Below the pieces are notes generated by a model. The model ran no database searches and had not been told where the DNA came from. It saw only the letters and a list, made by a program, of their open reading frames with translations. The translations under genes and the position numbers were made by a program. From CAG-390 sp964384555 (GTDB lineage: Bacteria; Bacillota; Clostridia; Oscillospirales; CAG-272), in assembly GCA_964384555.1 (NCBI GenBank), contig CAYLLA010000038.1:1-17297 (forward strand): a stretch of DNA of 17,297 nt, read 5' to 3'. Shown one piece after another: positions 1 to 5,751 of the stretch (its first letter is position 1; every line of letters begins with the position of its first letter).

Positions 1-110
1 ACGGCGGCATGGAGAACGGGTTCGGATACCTCAGCTCCGAAAAGCTTCTCGGAAAGAGCGATCTCGCCGACCTCTTTGCCTGTCATATCAACAACTTTTA
101 CGCTAGGCAT
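1..110 (-). CDS. rplD: 50S ribosomal protein L4, N-terminal part (cut by window edge)
   Basis: L4 is a large-subunit protein that binds 23S rRNA near the exit tunnel; in enterobacteria it also represses its own operon. The 36 visible codons begin MPSVKVVDMTGKEVGEIALS, a typical bacterial L4 start. The ATG (108-110) has a GGAGG ribosome binding site 8 nt upstream. It follows rplC by 20 bases in the same direction, the standard S10-operon order rpsJ-rplC-rplD. The remainder lies beyond base 1. The identification rests on the N-terminal sequence and on position, which agree. Confidence 0.93.
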   Translation of the reverse strand, partial: MPSVKVVDMTGKEVGEIALSEKLFGAEVSEPVLHAA

Positions 111-130
111 TGCTTAATCCTCCTTCTCTC

Positions 131-763
131 TCATGCTTTGATCGAGTCGCGGAGGAACACGATGCCGCCCTTGGCTCCGGGAATAGCTCCGCGGATGGCG
201 ATAAGGTTGTTCTCTTTGTCGATCTTGACTACGTTCAGATTAAGGATGGTGACCTGTTCGTGACCGTACTGACCTGCCATCTTCTTGTTCTTGAACACGC
301 GGGACGGGCTGGAGTTAGCACCCATGGAACCGACTTCGCGGTGTACGGGGCCGACGCCGTGCGTCATTCTGAGCTTGTGGTGATTCCATCTCTTGATAAC
401 ACCGGTGTATCCGTTTCCCTTAGTCGTACCGGTTACATCGACCTTATCGCCTACGGCGAAGGTTTCGACGGATACGACGTCGCCGACCGAATATGCCGAG
501 CAATCGTCAAGACGGAACTCCTTGAGGTGGCGTTTCACCGCAAGTCCGTTCTTTTCAAAGTGTCCCGCATCGGGTTTATTGGTCTGCTTTGCTTTTGCAT
601 CCATAAAACCGAGCTGTACGGCCTCATAGCCGTCCTTTTCGGCAGTCTTGCGCTGTGCGACAACGCAGGGGCCTGCCTGAATCACCGTTACCGGTACGAC
701 ATTTCCGACTTCGTCGAAGATCTGAGTCATACCGATCTTTTTACCGATAATTCCCTTTTTCAT
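131..763 (-). CDS. rplC: 50S ribosomal protein L3
   Basis: L3 is an early-assembly 23S rRNA-binding protein near the peptidyl-transferase centre. The 210-residue product has the usual length. It starts MKKGIIGKKIGMTQIFDE and has the characteristic basic loop around GVIKRWNHHKLRMTHG (about residues 120-137) and the GQYGHEQVT segment before the C-terminus. The ATG is preceded by GGAGG with a short A-rich spacer. It sits between rpsJ and rplD. The spacer to rpsJ is longer than expected (158 nt) and holds two hairpins, described separately. The protein shows no defect. Confidence 0.98.
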   Translation of the reverse strand: MKKGIIGKKIGMTQIFDEVGNVVPVTVIQAGPCVVAQRKTAEKDGYEAVQLGFMDAKAKQTNKPDAGHFEKNGLAVKRHLKEFRLDDCSAYSVGDVVSVETFAVGDKVDVTGTTKGNGYTGVIKRWNHHKLRMTHGVGPVHREVGSMGANSSPSRVFKNKKMAGQYGHEQVTILNLNVVKIDKENNLIAIRGAIPGAKGGIVFLRDSIKA

Positions 764-921
764 TTTTCCTCCTGTGGGTTATTGGTTGGCGTTTTTGGAT
801 TTTCCTTTCGGATTGCGCCAACTTGACCAACAAGCACCCTTTCGGGCTTGTTTTTAAGTTTTAGGGCCGCGGAGCATGTCCGCAGGCCGTGACATTCGCC
901 GCCGCTCTTGATCTTTTAGGA
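764..921 (-). other. rpsJ-rplC spacer with two hairpins
   Basis: This 158-nt spacer inside the operon contains two stem-loops. One spans 865-888: GGCC and GCGGA pair with TCCGC and GGCC, with one bulged base. The other spans about 829-852: AACAAGC pairs with GCTTGTT around a GAAA-type loop. Read on the minus (sense) strand, neither is followed by a T-run, so neither is a terminator of the operon. The second has a T-run on the plus strand and could stop antisense transcription. They could be RNA processing or ribosomal-protein contact sites; nothing in the sequence decides between these. Confidence 0.4.
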
Positions 922-1233
922 TCAGAGGGTCACCTGAATGTCAACGCCGGCGGGAAGCTCGATGTTCATCAGCTCCTCGGTCAGCTTCTTGGAAGGCTTA
1001 ACGATATCGATAAGTCTCTTGTGGTTGCGAAGCTCGAACTGCTCACGGCTGTCCTTGTATTTGTGGACTGCACGAAGGATGGTAACGATCTCCTTCTCCG
1101 TGGGGAGCGGGATCGGTCCGGAGACCTCGGCACCGTTGCGCTTTGCAACCTCGACGATCTTTGCGGCCGCCGCATCGACCAGTGTGTGGTCGTAGCTCTT
1201 AAGGCGGATCCTGATCTTCTCTTTTACTGCCAT
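922..1233 (-). CDS. rpsJ: 30S ribosomal protein S10
   Basis: S10 is a small-subunit head protein that also acts as NusE in transcription antitermination complexes. The 103-residue product has the family's normal length, with the typical KIRIRLKSYDH start (residues 6-16), the SGPIPLPTEK loop (about 39-48) and the ELRNHKRLIDIV segment near residue 70. The ATG has an AGGAGG ribosome binding site about 8 nt upstream. It is the first gene of the S10 operon here, with a promoter at 1583-1611. The str-operon genes (rpsL, rpsG, fusA, tuf), which often precede it, are absent. Confidence 0.98.
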   Translation of the reverse strand: MAVKEKIRIRLKSYDHTLVDAAAAKIVEVAKRNGAEVSGPIPLPTEKEIVTILRAVHKYKDSREQFELRNHKRLIDIVKPSKKLTEELMNIELPAGVDIQVTL

Positions 1234-1576
1234 TTCTTTTTCCTCCTTTTGGATTTACGCGCTGCGTATATTTAAATGTAGCTTTTGCGCGTTACTGCGT
1301 TCCATTTGGGGGATCGTTTTGCTTTTGCACCGTCCCGCGCGTTTCTTTTTGCTTCATACAAAAACCCGAAATCTGCCACCTCGTCAGTCACGACAAGACG
1401 ACCGGCAAACTCCGGTATACACTGGGGGTGCTTGACATTACCCATCACCGCAGACGAAACATGTTCGACCGGCGGATCTCGCCCGTTTTTACGGACATAC
1501 TCCACGAAAATTACCCGCCGCGGCGGTAGACCCCGACGGCAACCTTTCGCTTCAACGCACACTTCGCACATCAAGC
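1234..1576 (-). promoter_or_regulatory. Long untranslated leader of the S10 operon
   Basis: About 340 nt separate the inferred transcription start from the rpsJ start codon. An open frame of 100 codons crosses it, but its first ATG lies within a few bases of the expected transcript start, has no ribosome binding site, and its translation resembles no family I recognise, so I treat the region as leader RNA. A perfect GC-rich palindrome (CCGCCGCGGCGG, near 1515-1526) and a CCGT/ACGG hairpin can form. S10-operon leaders in other bacteria bind a ribosomal protein to control the operon; that this one does is inference. Confidence 0.45.
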
Positions 1577-1582
1577 TCTGAT

Positions 1583-1611
1583 ATTATACTATAAATAACG
1601 CAATTATGCAA
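1583..1611 (-). promoter_or_regulatory. Promoter of the S10 operon
   Basis: On the minus strand a -35 box TTGCAT (1606-1611) and a perfect -10 box TATAAT (1583-1588) are 17 bases apart, the optimum for the housekeeping sigma factor. Transcription would start near 1576 and run into rpsJ. Confidence 0.75.
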
Positions 1612-1664
1612 TAGGATCACGTGTAGAATTTTTACGATTTTTTGCGCGGATTTTTGTGCAATAT

Positions 1665-2261
1665 TCACACATCACCATTAGCCTTTATAAGCGACTCGGC
1701 ATTTTCAAGCAATCTCTGCCTCAGCCACTCCGGGCTTACTATCGTTACCGGCGCACCGAGTGCCATTATAGCGCCCAAAAAGGCCTCAACACTGCCGAAT
1801 TCACAAATGTATCTGCTCTTTTTATCGCCGCGCCGCGCTGGCACACGCCCACTGATGAGGCGGCCGAGCTTTATGACGGTCAGCTTATCCGGTATCTCGA
1901 GTATAGCGGTATAGGGAATGCTCATCTGTGTCAGCTCGCTGTCATCTCCCAGATTCAGCGCCCCGCCCGCCGCCGAGATATCACCCATGGCGGCTATGCA
2001 TTCAACATAATCATCCGGCTGTGCCACGCTGATGGTCGTGGGAAGCGCAAAATCCGCGGAATAGTAAAACCCGCGCCGGCTCTTATCATATTCGATTGGT
2101 GCCGCAAGCTCACGGCGCATATATTCAACATCTCGCGTAGCCTGTCGGCGAGAAACGCCAAAACGCTCGGAAAGGCGAACGGCATTGGGGTAAGAACCGT
2201 CCGCTATCTTTTTATGTAACCATCTTATCCGCTCATTCGCGTTTGCCGTTACGCCGCCCAT
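1665..2261 (-). CDS. Short HTH transcriptional regulator with WYL-type C-terminal extension
   Basis: Probable DNA-binding regulator of the DeoR/YafY-like, WYL-associated group. I start it at the ATG at 2261, which has GGAGG 7 nt upstream; this gives 198 residues. A winged HTH fills about residues 5-60 (RIRWLHKKIADGSYPNAVRL, then SERFGVSRRQATRDVEYMRR). The last 80 or so residues, including AILEIPDKLTVIKLGRLI and TIVSPEWLRQRLLENA, look like the WCX domain that follows WYL. The region between is too short for the usual WYL ligand-sensing core, and no WYL triad is visible. It lies upstream of the S10 promoter in the same orientation, without a clear terminator. Target genes and ligand are unknown. 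Confidence 0.7.
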   Translation of the reverse strand: MGGVTANANERIRWLHKKIADGSYPNAVRLSERFGVSRRQATRDVEYMRRELAAPIEYDKSRRGFYYSADFALPTTISVAQPDDYVECIAAMGDISAAGGALNLGDDSELTQMSIPYTAILEIPDKLTVIKLGRLISGRVPARRGDKKSRYICEFGSVEAFLGAIMALGAPVTIVSPEWLRQRLLENAESLIKANGDV

Positions 2262-2279
2262 ATCATTGCCTCCACAGCC

Positions 2280-2312
2280 GCGGTGAGGTTCGCGGGGACT
2301 ATTCCCCACCGC
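2280..2312 (-). promoter_or_regulatory. Hairpin in the 5' region of the HTH regulator gene
   Basis: GCGGTG (2280-2285) pairs with CACCGC (2307-2312), and inside it GGGGA (2294-2298) can pair with TCCCC (2303-2307, sharing one base with the outer arm). It lies 18 bases upstream of the regulator's start codon, just above its ribosome binding site. A perfect AT-rich palindrome, TATTATATAATA (2330-2341), overlaps the likely -10 region. Either could be an autoregulatory site; this is inference. Confidence 0.3.
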
Positions 2313-2374
2313 CGGTCATGCTCATCATATATTATATAATAAATAGGTAGGAAATCTCGGTCACAAATTCTTTA

Positions 2375-3421
2375 TCAGTCGTCACTGCCCTGCCCAGCAT
2401 CTGCATCCGCCGGCGCATCTGCGAGCGCGGGTGCAGGCTCGCACTCGGCAGTCGCGATCTCGGCCGTCTTGGTGTACGGCCCTGCAATAAACGCCACCGT
2501 GCGCACCATGATGTAGATCATCATGTTAAAGCAGAAGAAGGACTCGGTGAAGAAATACGCATTTGATACCTGCCCCGCAAAGTACGCCGCAATGAGCGAT
2601 ACCGATGCGGCGGCGGTAAGCACTGTGGCGGCAAGACCGACAGCGGCATATGCGCGCGGGCGAGCCTTTTTTTCGCCAAGCAGCATACGCAGCTCAAGCA
2701 GAAAGTAGAGCATAACGGATATCAGTGCCAGCTGAAGCAGCATCTTGTTGGGGCTGTTCATCTCCACCGTCATATCAAAATAGATCGTGGCCATGCCGGA
2801 AACGCCGCGCAATCCCGGGGCAAATCCAAGTATCACATACCACTCGCGCCAGCCCTTGCCGCTGAGCCTGCAAAAGAAATAGATCGCAGAGACGGCCGAG
2901 GCGATGATACCGATTATAATAAGCACGCCCTGTATGCGCAGACTGCGTGCGGTGTATGCGTTATCCACCGCGGCGGCTTTTTCAAAATAGGATGCCGCAG
3001 TACGCTCACTAAAGCAACGCCAAAGCTCGTGCATAAATGTTCCAAGCATCACGAACGCGGCATAGGCCGTGGCAAAGTAGACCGGAGCGGAATCACGCGC
3101 ACCGACGTTGCACGTCACACAGCCGCGCGGACGGCAGGAGAATGCAAAGCCGACAGCCGCGAGAGTACCAATGATGCAGACGACATCCGCAAGCACCGGC
3201 AGAGCCGCACCGCGTGCAAAATAGCCTATCTCGGCATCATATGATAAAAGTATCGCCGCGGTCCTGAGCACGGCGGCCGAAAATGCTGCGACCAACACCA
3301 GCACCGCCCACAGGCGGGCGTTTACCTGCGGCAGAGCGTTGCCCTGCCCTGTTTTATTGTTTTTTTTGAGGTTATCTTTATTATTTGATATATTTGATGT
3401 TTGCTTTGTGTTAGTATCCAT
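2375..3421 (-). CDS. Polytopic membrane protein of unknown function
   Basis: I do not recognise a family. From the ATG at 3421 the product is 348 residues: a polar Asn/Lys-rich N-terminus (about 1-35), then about seven hydrophobic spans, for example RLWAVLVLVAAFSAAVL, GVLIIIGIIASAVSAIYFF, LLQLALISVMLYFLLEL and GLAATVLTAAASVSLIAAYF, and an acidic Ala/Asp-rich cytoplasmic-type tail ending DADAGQGSDD. Alternative in-frame starts are 3460 (ATG, AAAGGG close by) and 3538 (GTG). The -10-like TATAAT at 3479-3484 makes the longest form unlikely. It is transcribed divergently from rplJ. Transport or signalling roles are possible but not shown. Confidence 0.7.
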   Translation of the reverse strand: MDTNTKQTSNISNNKDNLKKNNKTGQGNALPQVNARLWAVLVLVAAFSAAVLRTAAILLSYDAEIGYFARGAALPVLADVVCIIGTLAAVGFAFSCRPRGCVTCNVGARDSAPVYFATAYAAFVMLGTFMHELWRCFSERTAASYFEKAAAVDNAYTARSLRIQGVLIIIGIIASAVSAIYFFCRLSGKGWREWYVILGFAPGLRGVSGMATIYFDMTVEMNSPNKMLLQLALISVMLYFLLELRMLLGEKKARPRAYAAVGLAATVLTAAASVSLIAAYFAGQVSNAYFFTESFFCFNMMIYIMVRTVAFIAGPYTKTAEIATAECEPAPALADAPADADAGQGSDD

Positions 3422-3478
3422 AGCGTTACCGGAGACTTCCGGGTCCTTTCCGGGCGACATGCGCCCTTTGCAGATCCT

Positions 3479-3484
3479 ATTATA
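3479..3484 (-). promoter_or_regulatory. Possible -10 box of the membrane protein gene
   Basis: TATAAT on the minus strand lies 57 bases upstream of the preferred ATG. No good -35 box is present 16-18 bases away, so this is a weak call, made on the -10 match and its position. Confidence 0.35.
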
Positions 3485-3589
3485 ATACAAAATTATGAAT
3501 TCATTGTGTACGCGGCGCTCTAATTTCGCCACCGGCACCCCATCGGGAAGAAAAAATGCAAAAAATCGCGACTTTTTTCAAAAAAGCTA

Positions 3590-3618
3590 TTGACAAAACG
3601 CAAAAATGCGTGTATAAT
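3590..3618 (+). promoter_or_regulatory. Promoter of the rplJ-rplL operon
   Basis: A perfect -35 TTGACA (3590-3595) and a perfect -10 TATAAT (3613-3618) are separated by exactly 17 bases. This is a full-consensus promoter, as expected for a highly expressed ribosomal operon. The start site would be near 3625, directly before the L10 leader. It makes rplJL independent of any rplK-rplA unit. Confidence 0.9.
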
Positions 3619-3624
3619 ATCATC

Positions 3625-3805
3625 CGTTGACTTAAGACAGCAGGTTCCCGTAAAAGCGCAAGCCACCCTGCCGAGGTAAACACGATACTTGAAGCTCGTC
3701 TTCAATATATTTTGCGTGTCTTTCTCGGCGTGGAGCGTTTTCCGCGGGAGAAAGATATTTTTTTACCCTTTATGGGACCGATCAACGATCAAAGGAGATA
3801 ATAAC
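3625..3805 (+). ncRNA. Ribosomal protein L10 leader RNA
   Basis: This matches the L10-binding leader found upstream of rplJ in Firmicutes and many other bacteria. The conserved core is visible: AGACAGCAGG (3635-3644), then CCTGCCGAGGT (3667-3677), with GCAGG pairing to CCTGC. A second stem, TTGAAG (3689-3694) with CTTCAA (3700-3705), follows, and then an attenuator hairpin with a T-run. In Bacillus subtilis the L10-(L12)4 complex binds this leader and causes premature termination of rplJL; the same layout here supports the same feedback. Confidence 0.88.
3719..3764 (+). terminator. Attenuator terminator within the L10 leader
   Basis: TCTTTCTC (3719-3726) pairs with GAGAAAGA (3748-3755). Inside it CGTGGA (3729-3734) pairs with TCCGCG (3741-3746) around a 6-base loop. 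Seven Ts (3758-3764) follow. It lies after the L10-binding core and before the rplJ ribosome binding site, so it can stop transcription when excess L10-L12 is bound. Confidence 0.82.
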
Positions 3806-4328
3806 ATGCCCAGCAACGCCATACTTGAGCAAAAGCAGCAGGTTGTTTCCGACCTTTCCGAACTGATCCGTAATTCCGTTTCCGGCGTTATTGTCAATTA
3901 TCAGGGCATTACCGTTGATGACGACACCAAGATGCGTAAGGCACTGCGTGAAGCAGGCGTTAAGTATATGGTCGTTAAAAACACCCTGACCGGCAGAGCC
4001 TGCNNNNNNNNNNATCAAACAGCACCTCACCGGCATGACCGCTATTGCGATCAGCGAGAACGACGCGGTTGCACCCGCGAAGATCCTTAAGGAATACGCC
4101 GACAAGATCGAATCCTTCAAGCTTTTGACAGGATACGTAGACGGCAAGGTCCTCGACGAGGCTCAGGTAATCGAGCTCGCCCAGACTCCTTCCAAGGAAG
4201 TTCTCGTCAGCAAACTGCTTGGCAGCTTGCTCAGCCCGCTTTACAAGCTCGCATTTGTGCTTGACGCCGCATCCAAGAAGGACGCGGAGGAAGCCCCCGC
4301 GGCAGAAGCCGCTCCCGCAGAGGCCTGA
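3806..4328 (+). CDS. rplJ: 50S ribosomal protein L10 (interrupted by an assembly gap)
   Basis: L10 anchors L7/L12 dimers to the ribosomal stalk and is the autoregulator of this operon. The ATG at 3806 has AAAGGAG 8 nt upstream. The first 66 codons (MPSNAILEQKQQVVSDLSEL onward, to KNTLTGRAC) are in one frame. After the 10 Ns the rest, IKQHLTGMTAIAISEND to the stop at 4326-4328, is 104 codons in another frame. The two halves are adjacent parts of one L10, and the family has several residues at the missing spot. The frame change therefore comes from the arbitrary gap size, not a real frameshift. The Ala/Glu-rich C-terminus is normal for L10. Confidence 0.95.
4004..4013. other. Assembly gap (10 Ns)
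   Basis: Ten unknown bases inside rplJ. Ten is not a multiple of three, so the flanking coding frames disagree. Family alignment from memory suggests roughly 6-9 missing residues, so the true gap is probably about 18-27 bases and a multiple of three. Confidence 0.95.
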
Positions 4329-4388
4329 TAGGTCCGCGGATCTGAAATTTAAAAATATTAATCTATTCATTTTAGGAGGATTACTGAA

Positions 4389-4769
4389 ATGGCATCCGAA
4401 AAGATTACTGCTATCGTAGAAGAGATAAAAGCTCTTACCATTCTTGAACTTTCTGACCTTGTTAAAGAGGTAGAGGAAACCTTTGGCGTCTCCGCCGCCG
4501 CTATGGTCTCCGGCCCTGTTGCCGGTGGCGCAGCTGCTCCCGCCGCTGCTGAAGAGAAGACCGAATTTGACGTTGTTCTTGCAAGCTTCGGCTCCAGCAA
4601 GCTCGGCGTTATCAAAGTCGTCCGTGAGATCACAGGTCTTGGACTTAAGGAAGCTAAGGAGCTCGTTGAGGGCGCTCCCAAGACTCTTAAGGAAGGCTGC
4701 TCCAAGGATGAGGCAGAGTCTATCAAGGCTCAGCTCACCGAGGCCGGCGCTACTGTCGAGATCAAATAA
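4389..4769 (+). CDS. rplL: 50S ribosomal protein L7/L12
   Basis: Stalk protein that recruits translation GTPases; it binds L10 as dimers. The 126-residue product has the full family layout: an N-terminal dimerisation helix pair (about residues 1-35, ILELSDLVKEVEETFGV), an Ala/Pro-rich hinge (about 43-55), and a C-terminal domain with the GTPase-contact segment KLGVIKVVREITGLGLKEAK (about 73-92). AGGAGG precedes the ATG by 9 nt. It follows rplJ by 60 bases. Its transcription ends at a strong terminator at 4803-4836, and no rpoB follows, unlike the common rplJL-rpoBC order. Confidence 0.98.
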   Translation: MASEKITAIVEEIKALTILELSDLVKEVEETFGVSAAAMVSGPVAGGAAAPAAAEEKTEFDVVLASFGSSKLGVIKVVREITGLGLKEAKELVEGAPKTLKEGCSKDEAESIKAQLTEAGATVEIK

Positions 4770-4802
4770 TCGACCCTATACAACAAATCCTGCTGTAAAG
4801 GG

Positions 4803-4836
4803 ACAGCCGAGCGTTATCGCTCGGCTGTTTCCTTTT
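4803..4836 (+). terminator. Intrinsic terminator after rplL
   Basis: An 11-bp perfect stem, ACAGCCGAGCG (4803-4813) with CGCTCGGCTGT (4818-4828), has a TTAT loop and is followed by a T-rich tail. It closes the rplJL unit and separates it from the toxin-antitoxin promoter about 100 bases later. Confidence 0.9.
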
Positions 4837-4936
4837 ACCTCATCTCGGTCAGATACCGCTGTAACGCAAGCTGCCCCGCGCGGCAGACTATTTGTTGGCG
4901 GATCATAAAAAACTGCAAATAAGTTCGATACCCCTA

Positions 4937-4965
4937 TTGACAAATCGATGTTTATCGTTTATAAT
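4937..4965 (+). promoter_or_regulatory. Promoter of the type III toxin-antitoxin locus
   Basis: Perfect TTGACA (4937-4942) and TATAAT (4960-4965) with a 17-base spacer. The expected start is at about 4972, exactly at the base of a 9-bp hairpin. A strong promoter fits the need for a large excess of antitoxin RNA over toxin mRNA. Confidence 0.88.
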
Positions 4966-5027
4966 AAAAACGAAGATGATGAATTATCGTCTTCTCCCTC
5001 CGGCATTGCAAAAGCCGAGCTTTAAAT

Positions 5028-5119
5028 GTAAGTATCCCGCTGACCGATATGCGGGTATATAAATGATCGGGTCGTAAGTATTCCGCTGACCGATATGCGG
5101 ATCTATAAATGGTCGGGTC
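5028..5119 (+). repeat. Two tandem 46-bp pseudoknot repeats
   Basis: Two units with 42 of 46 bases identical. Stem 1 is CCCGC (5036-5040) with GCGGG (5051-5055) in unit 1, and TCCGC (5082-5086) with GCGGA (5097-5101) in unit 2: a C-G pair replaced by T-A. The loop base run CCGAT (5044-5048; 5090-5094) can pair with ATCGG (5066-5070) or GTCGG (5112-5116) downstream, giving stem 2; the A-to-G change keeps a wobble pair. Three of the four differences between units therefore preserve pairing. A partial copy of the TAAATG end precedes unit 1 (5021-5028). Confidence 0.9.
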
Positions 5120-5127
5120 GAAGGTTT

Positions 5128-5160
5128 ATCCCCTCGCTCTCAAGGCGAGGGGATTTTTTT
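5128..5160 (+). terminator. Intrinsic terminator between antitoxin RNA and toxin gene
   Basis: ATCCCCTCGC (5128-5137) pairs with GCGAGGGGAT (5145-5154) around a 7-base loop and is followed by seven Ts (5154-5160). In type III systems this terminator lets most transcripts end as antitoxin RNA, with limited read-through into the toxin. Confidence 0.92.
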
Positions 5161-5178
5161 AGAGTTGAGGTGCAAAAA

Positions 5179-5676
5179 ATGTCGAGCATGACTTTATGCG
5201 GCTTTTACATATTAAAGGATGAATTCTTCACAGAGATGAATGATCCGTATCTAAAAAACAACAAAAACGAAAGTCGCCCATTCTATTATTGTGTCAGGGA
5301 GAGCCGCAAAGAACAAAATATATATTGGATGATTCCACTCTCAAGCAGGGTGGAAAAATACAAGCGTATAATCGAAGCTAAACTTGAACATAAAAGACCG
5401 TGCGACGGATTATACATATGCAAGCTGCCAAGCGGAGCAGAAAGTGCCTTTTTGATTCAAGACATCTTCCCTATTACAGATAAATACGTTGAACGCGCCT
5501 ACACACTCGGTTCTAATCCTTTGATATTGCCATACAAAAAAGATGTTGATGCTATAGAGAATAAGGCGAAAAAAGTGATCCGTTTAATAAAAAACGGCAT
5601 CAAGCTCACTCCAACATCACCGGATATCATCTCAATTCTCAAAAATCTGAACGGGAAGAATGCGAATAACAATTAA
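5179..5676 (+). CDS. cptN: CptN/ToxN-family type III toxin endoribonuclease
   Basis: Probable toxin: an RNA-cutting enzyme that halts growth, or aborts phage infection, when its repeat RNA is lost. The ATG at 5179 has GAGGTG 6 nt upstream. An upstream in-frame ATG at 5095 lies inside repeat 2 and would read through the terminator hairpin, so I reject it. The 165-residue length is normal for the family. I see family-like segments FYILKDEFFTEMNDPYL (about 9-25), RPFYY (about 33), YWMIPLSSRVEKYKRI (about 49-64), and AFLIQDIFPITDKYVERAY (about 90-108). No signal peptide or membrane span. Catalytic residues cannot be assigned from sequence alone. The gene is AT-rich (22 of 60 G+C at 5221-5280, against 42 of 60 at 6481-6540 in manA), which suggests acquisition by transfer. 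The CptN subfamily call is from memory of motifs; ToxN is the alternative. Confidence 0.84.
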   Translation: MSSMTLCGFYILKDEFFTEMNDPYLKNNKNESRPFYYCVRESRKEQNIYWMIPLSSRVEKYKRIIEAKLEHKRPCDGLYICKLPSGAESAFLIQDIFPITDKYVERAYTLGSNPLILPYKKDVDAIENKAKKVIRLIKNGIKLTPTSPDIISILKNLNGKNANNN

Positions 5677-5685
5677 TATTTCACC

Positions 5686-5722
5686 AAAAACGGGTCGGAG
5701 ACATTTTCTCCGACCCGTTTTT
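5686..5722. terminator. Bidirectional terminator between toxin gene and manA
   Basis: A 15-bp perfect inverted repeat whose GC core CGGGTCGGAG (5691-5700) pairs with CTCCGACCCG (5708-5717), flanked by five As and five Ts. It serves the toxin gene on the plus strand and manA on the minus strand, which converge here. Confidence 0.92.
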
Positions 5723-5751
5723 GAATCACCACGACAATAAACAAAATCCTC

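Larger units (their letters stand above)
4972..5160 (+). ncRNA. cptI: CptI-like antitoxin RNA precursor (type III TA)
   Basis: Inferred antitoxin RNA of about 190 nt, from the promoter start to the terminator. It begins with a stem, GAAGATGAT (4972-4980) with ATCGTCTTC (4986-4994). It then carries two 46-nt direct repeats (5028-5073 and 5074-5119), each able to form an H-type pseudoknot, and ends in an intrinsic terminator just before the toxin gene. In known type III systems (ToxIN, CptIN, TenpIN) the toxin cuts this RNA into single repeats, which bind and block it. Processing here is inferred. A preQ1-type or other pseudoknot riboswitch was considered, but the exact tandem copies and downstream toxin fit type III TA far better. 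Confidence 0.85.

Noticed and set aside
110..826. 238-codon plus-strand frame opposite rplC
   Set aside because: Antisense shadow of a certain ribosomal protein gene.
1272..1574. 100-codon open frame on the minus strand before rpsJ
   Set aside because: Its start has no ribosome binding site and lies at the expected transcript start; the translation matches no family I know. Treated as leader RNA.
3806..4328. rplJ as two separate genes or a frameshifted pseudogene
   Set aside because: The frame change coincides exactly with the 10-N placeholder, and both parts are contiguous L10 sequence.
5028..5119. CRISPR array or pseudoknot riboswitch
   Set aside because: There are no unique spacers, only two directly abutting copies. 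Tandem identity, terminator and the toxin-like gene downstream fit a type III antitoxin better than any riboswitch I know.
5095..5178. Longer N-terminus for the toxin from an ATG inside repeat 2
   Set aside because: It would translate the repeat end and the terminator hairpin; the ATG at 5179 has a well-placed GAGGTG and gives the normal family length.
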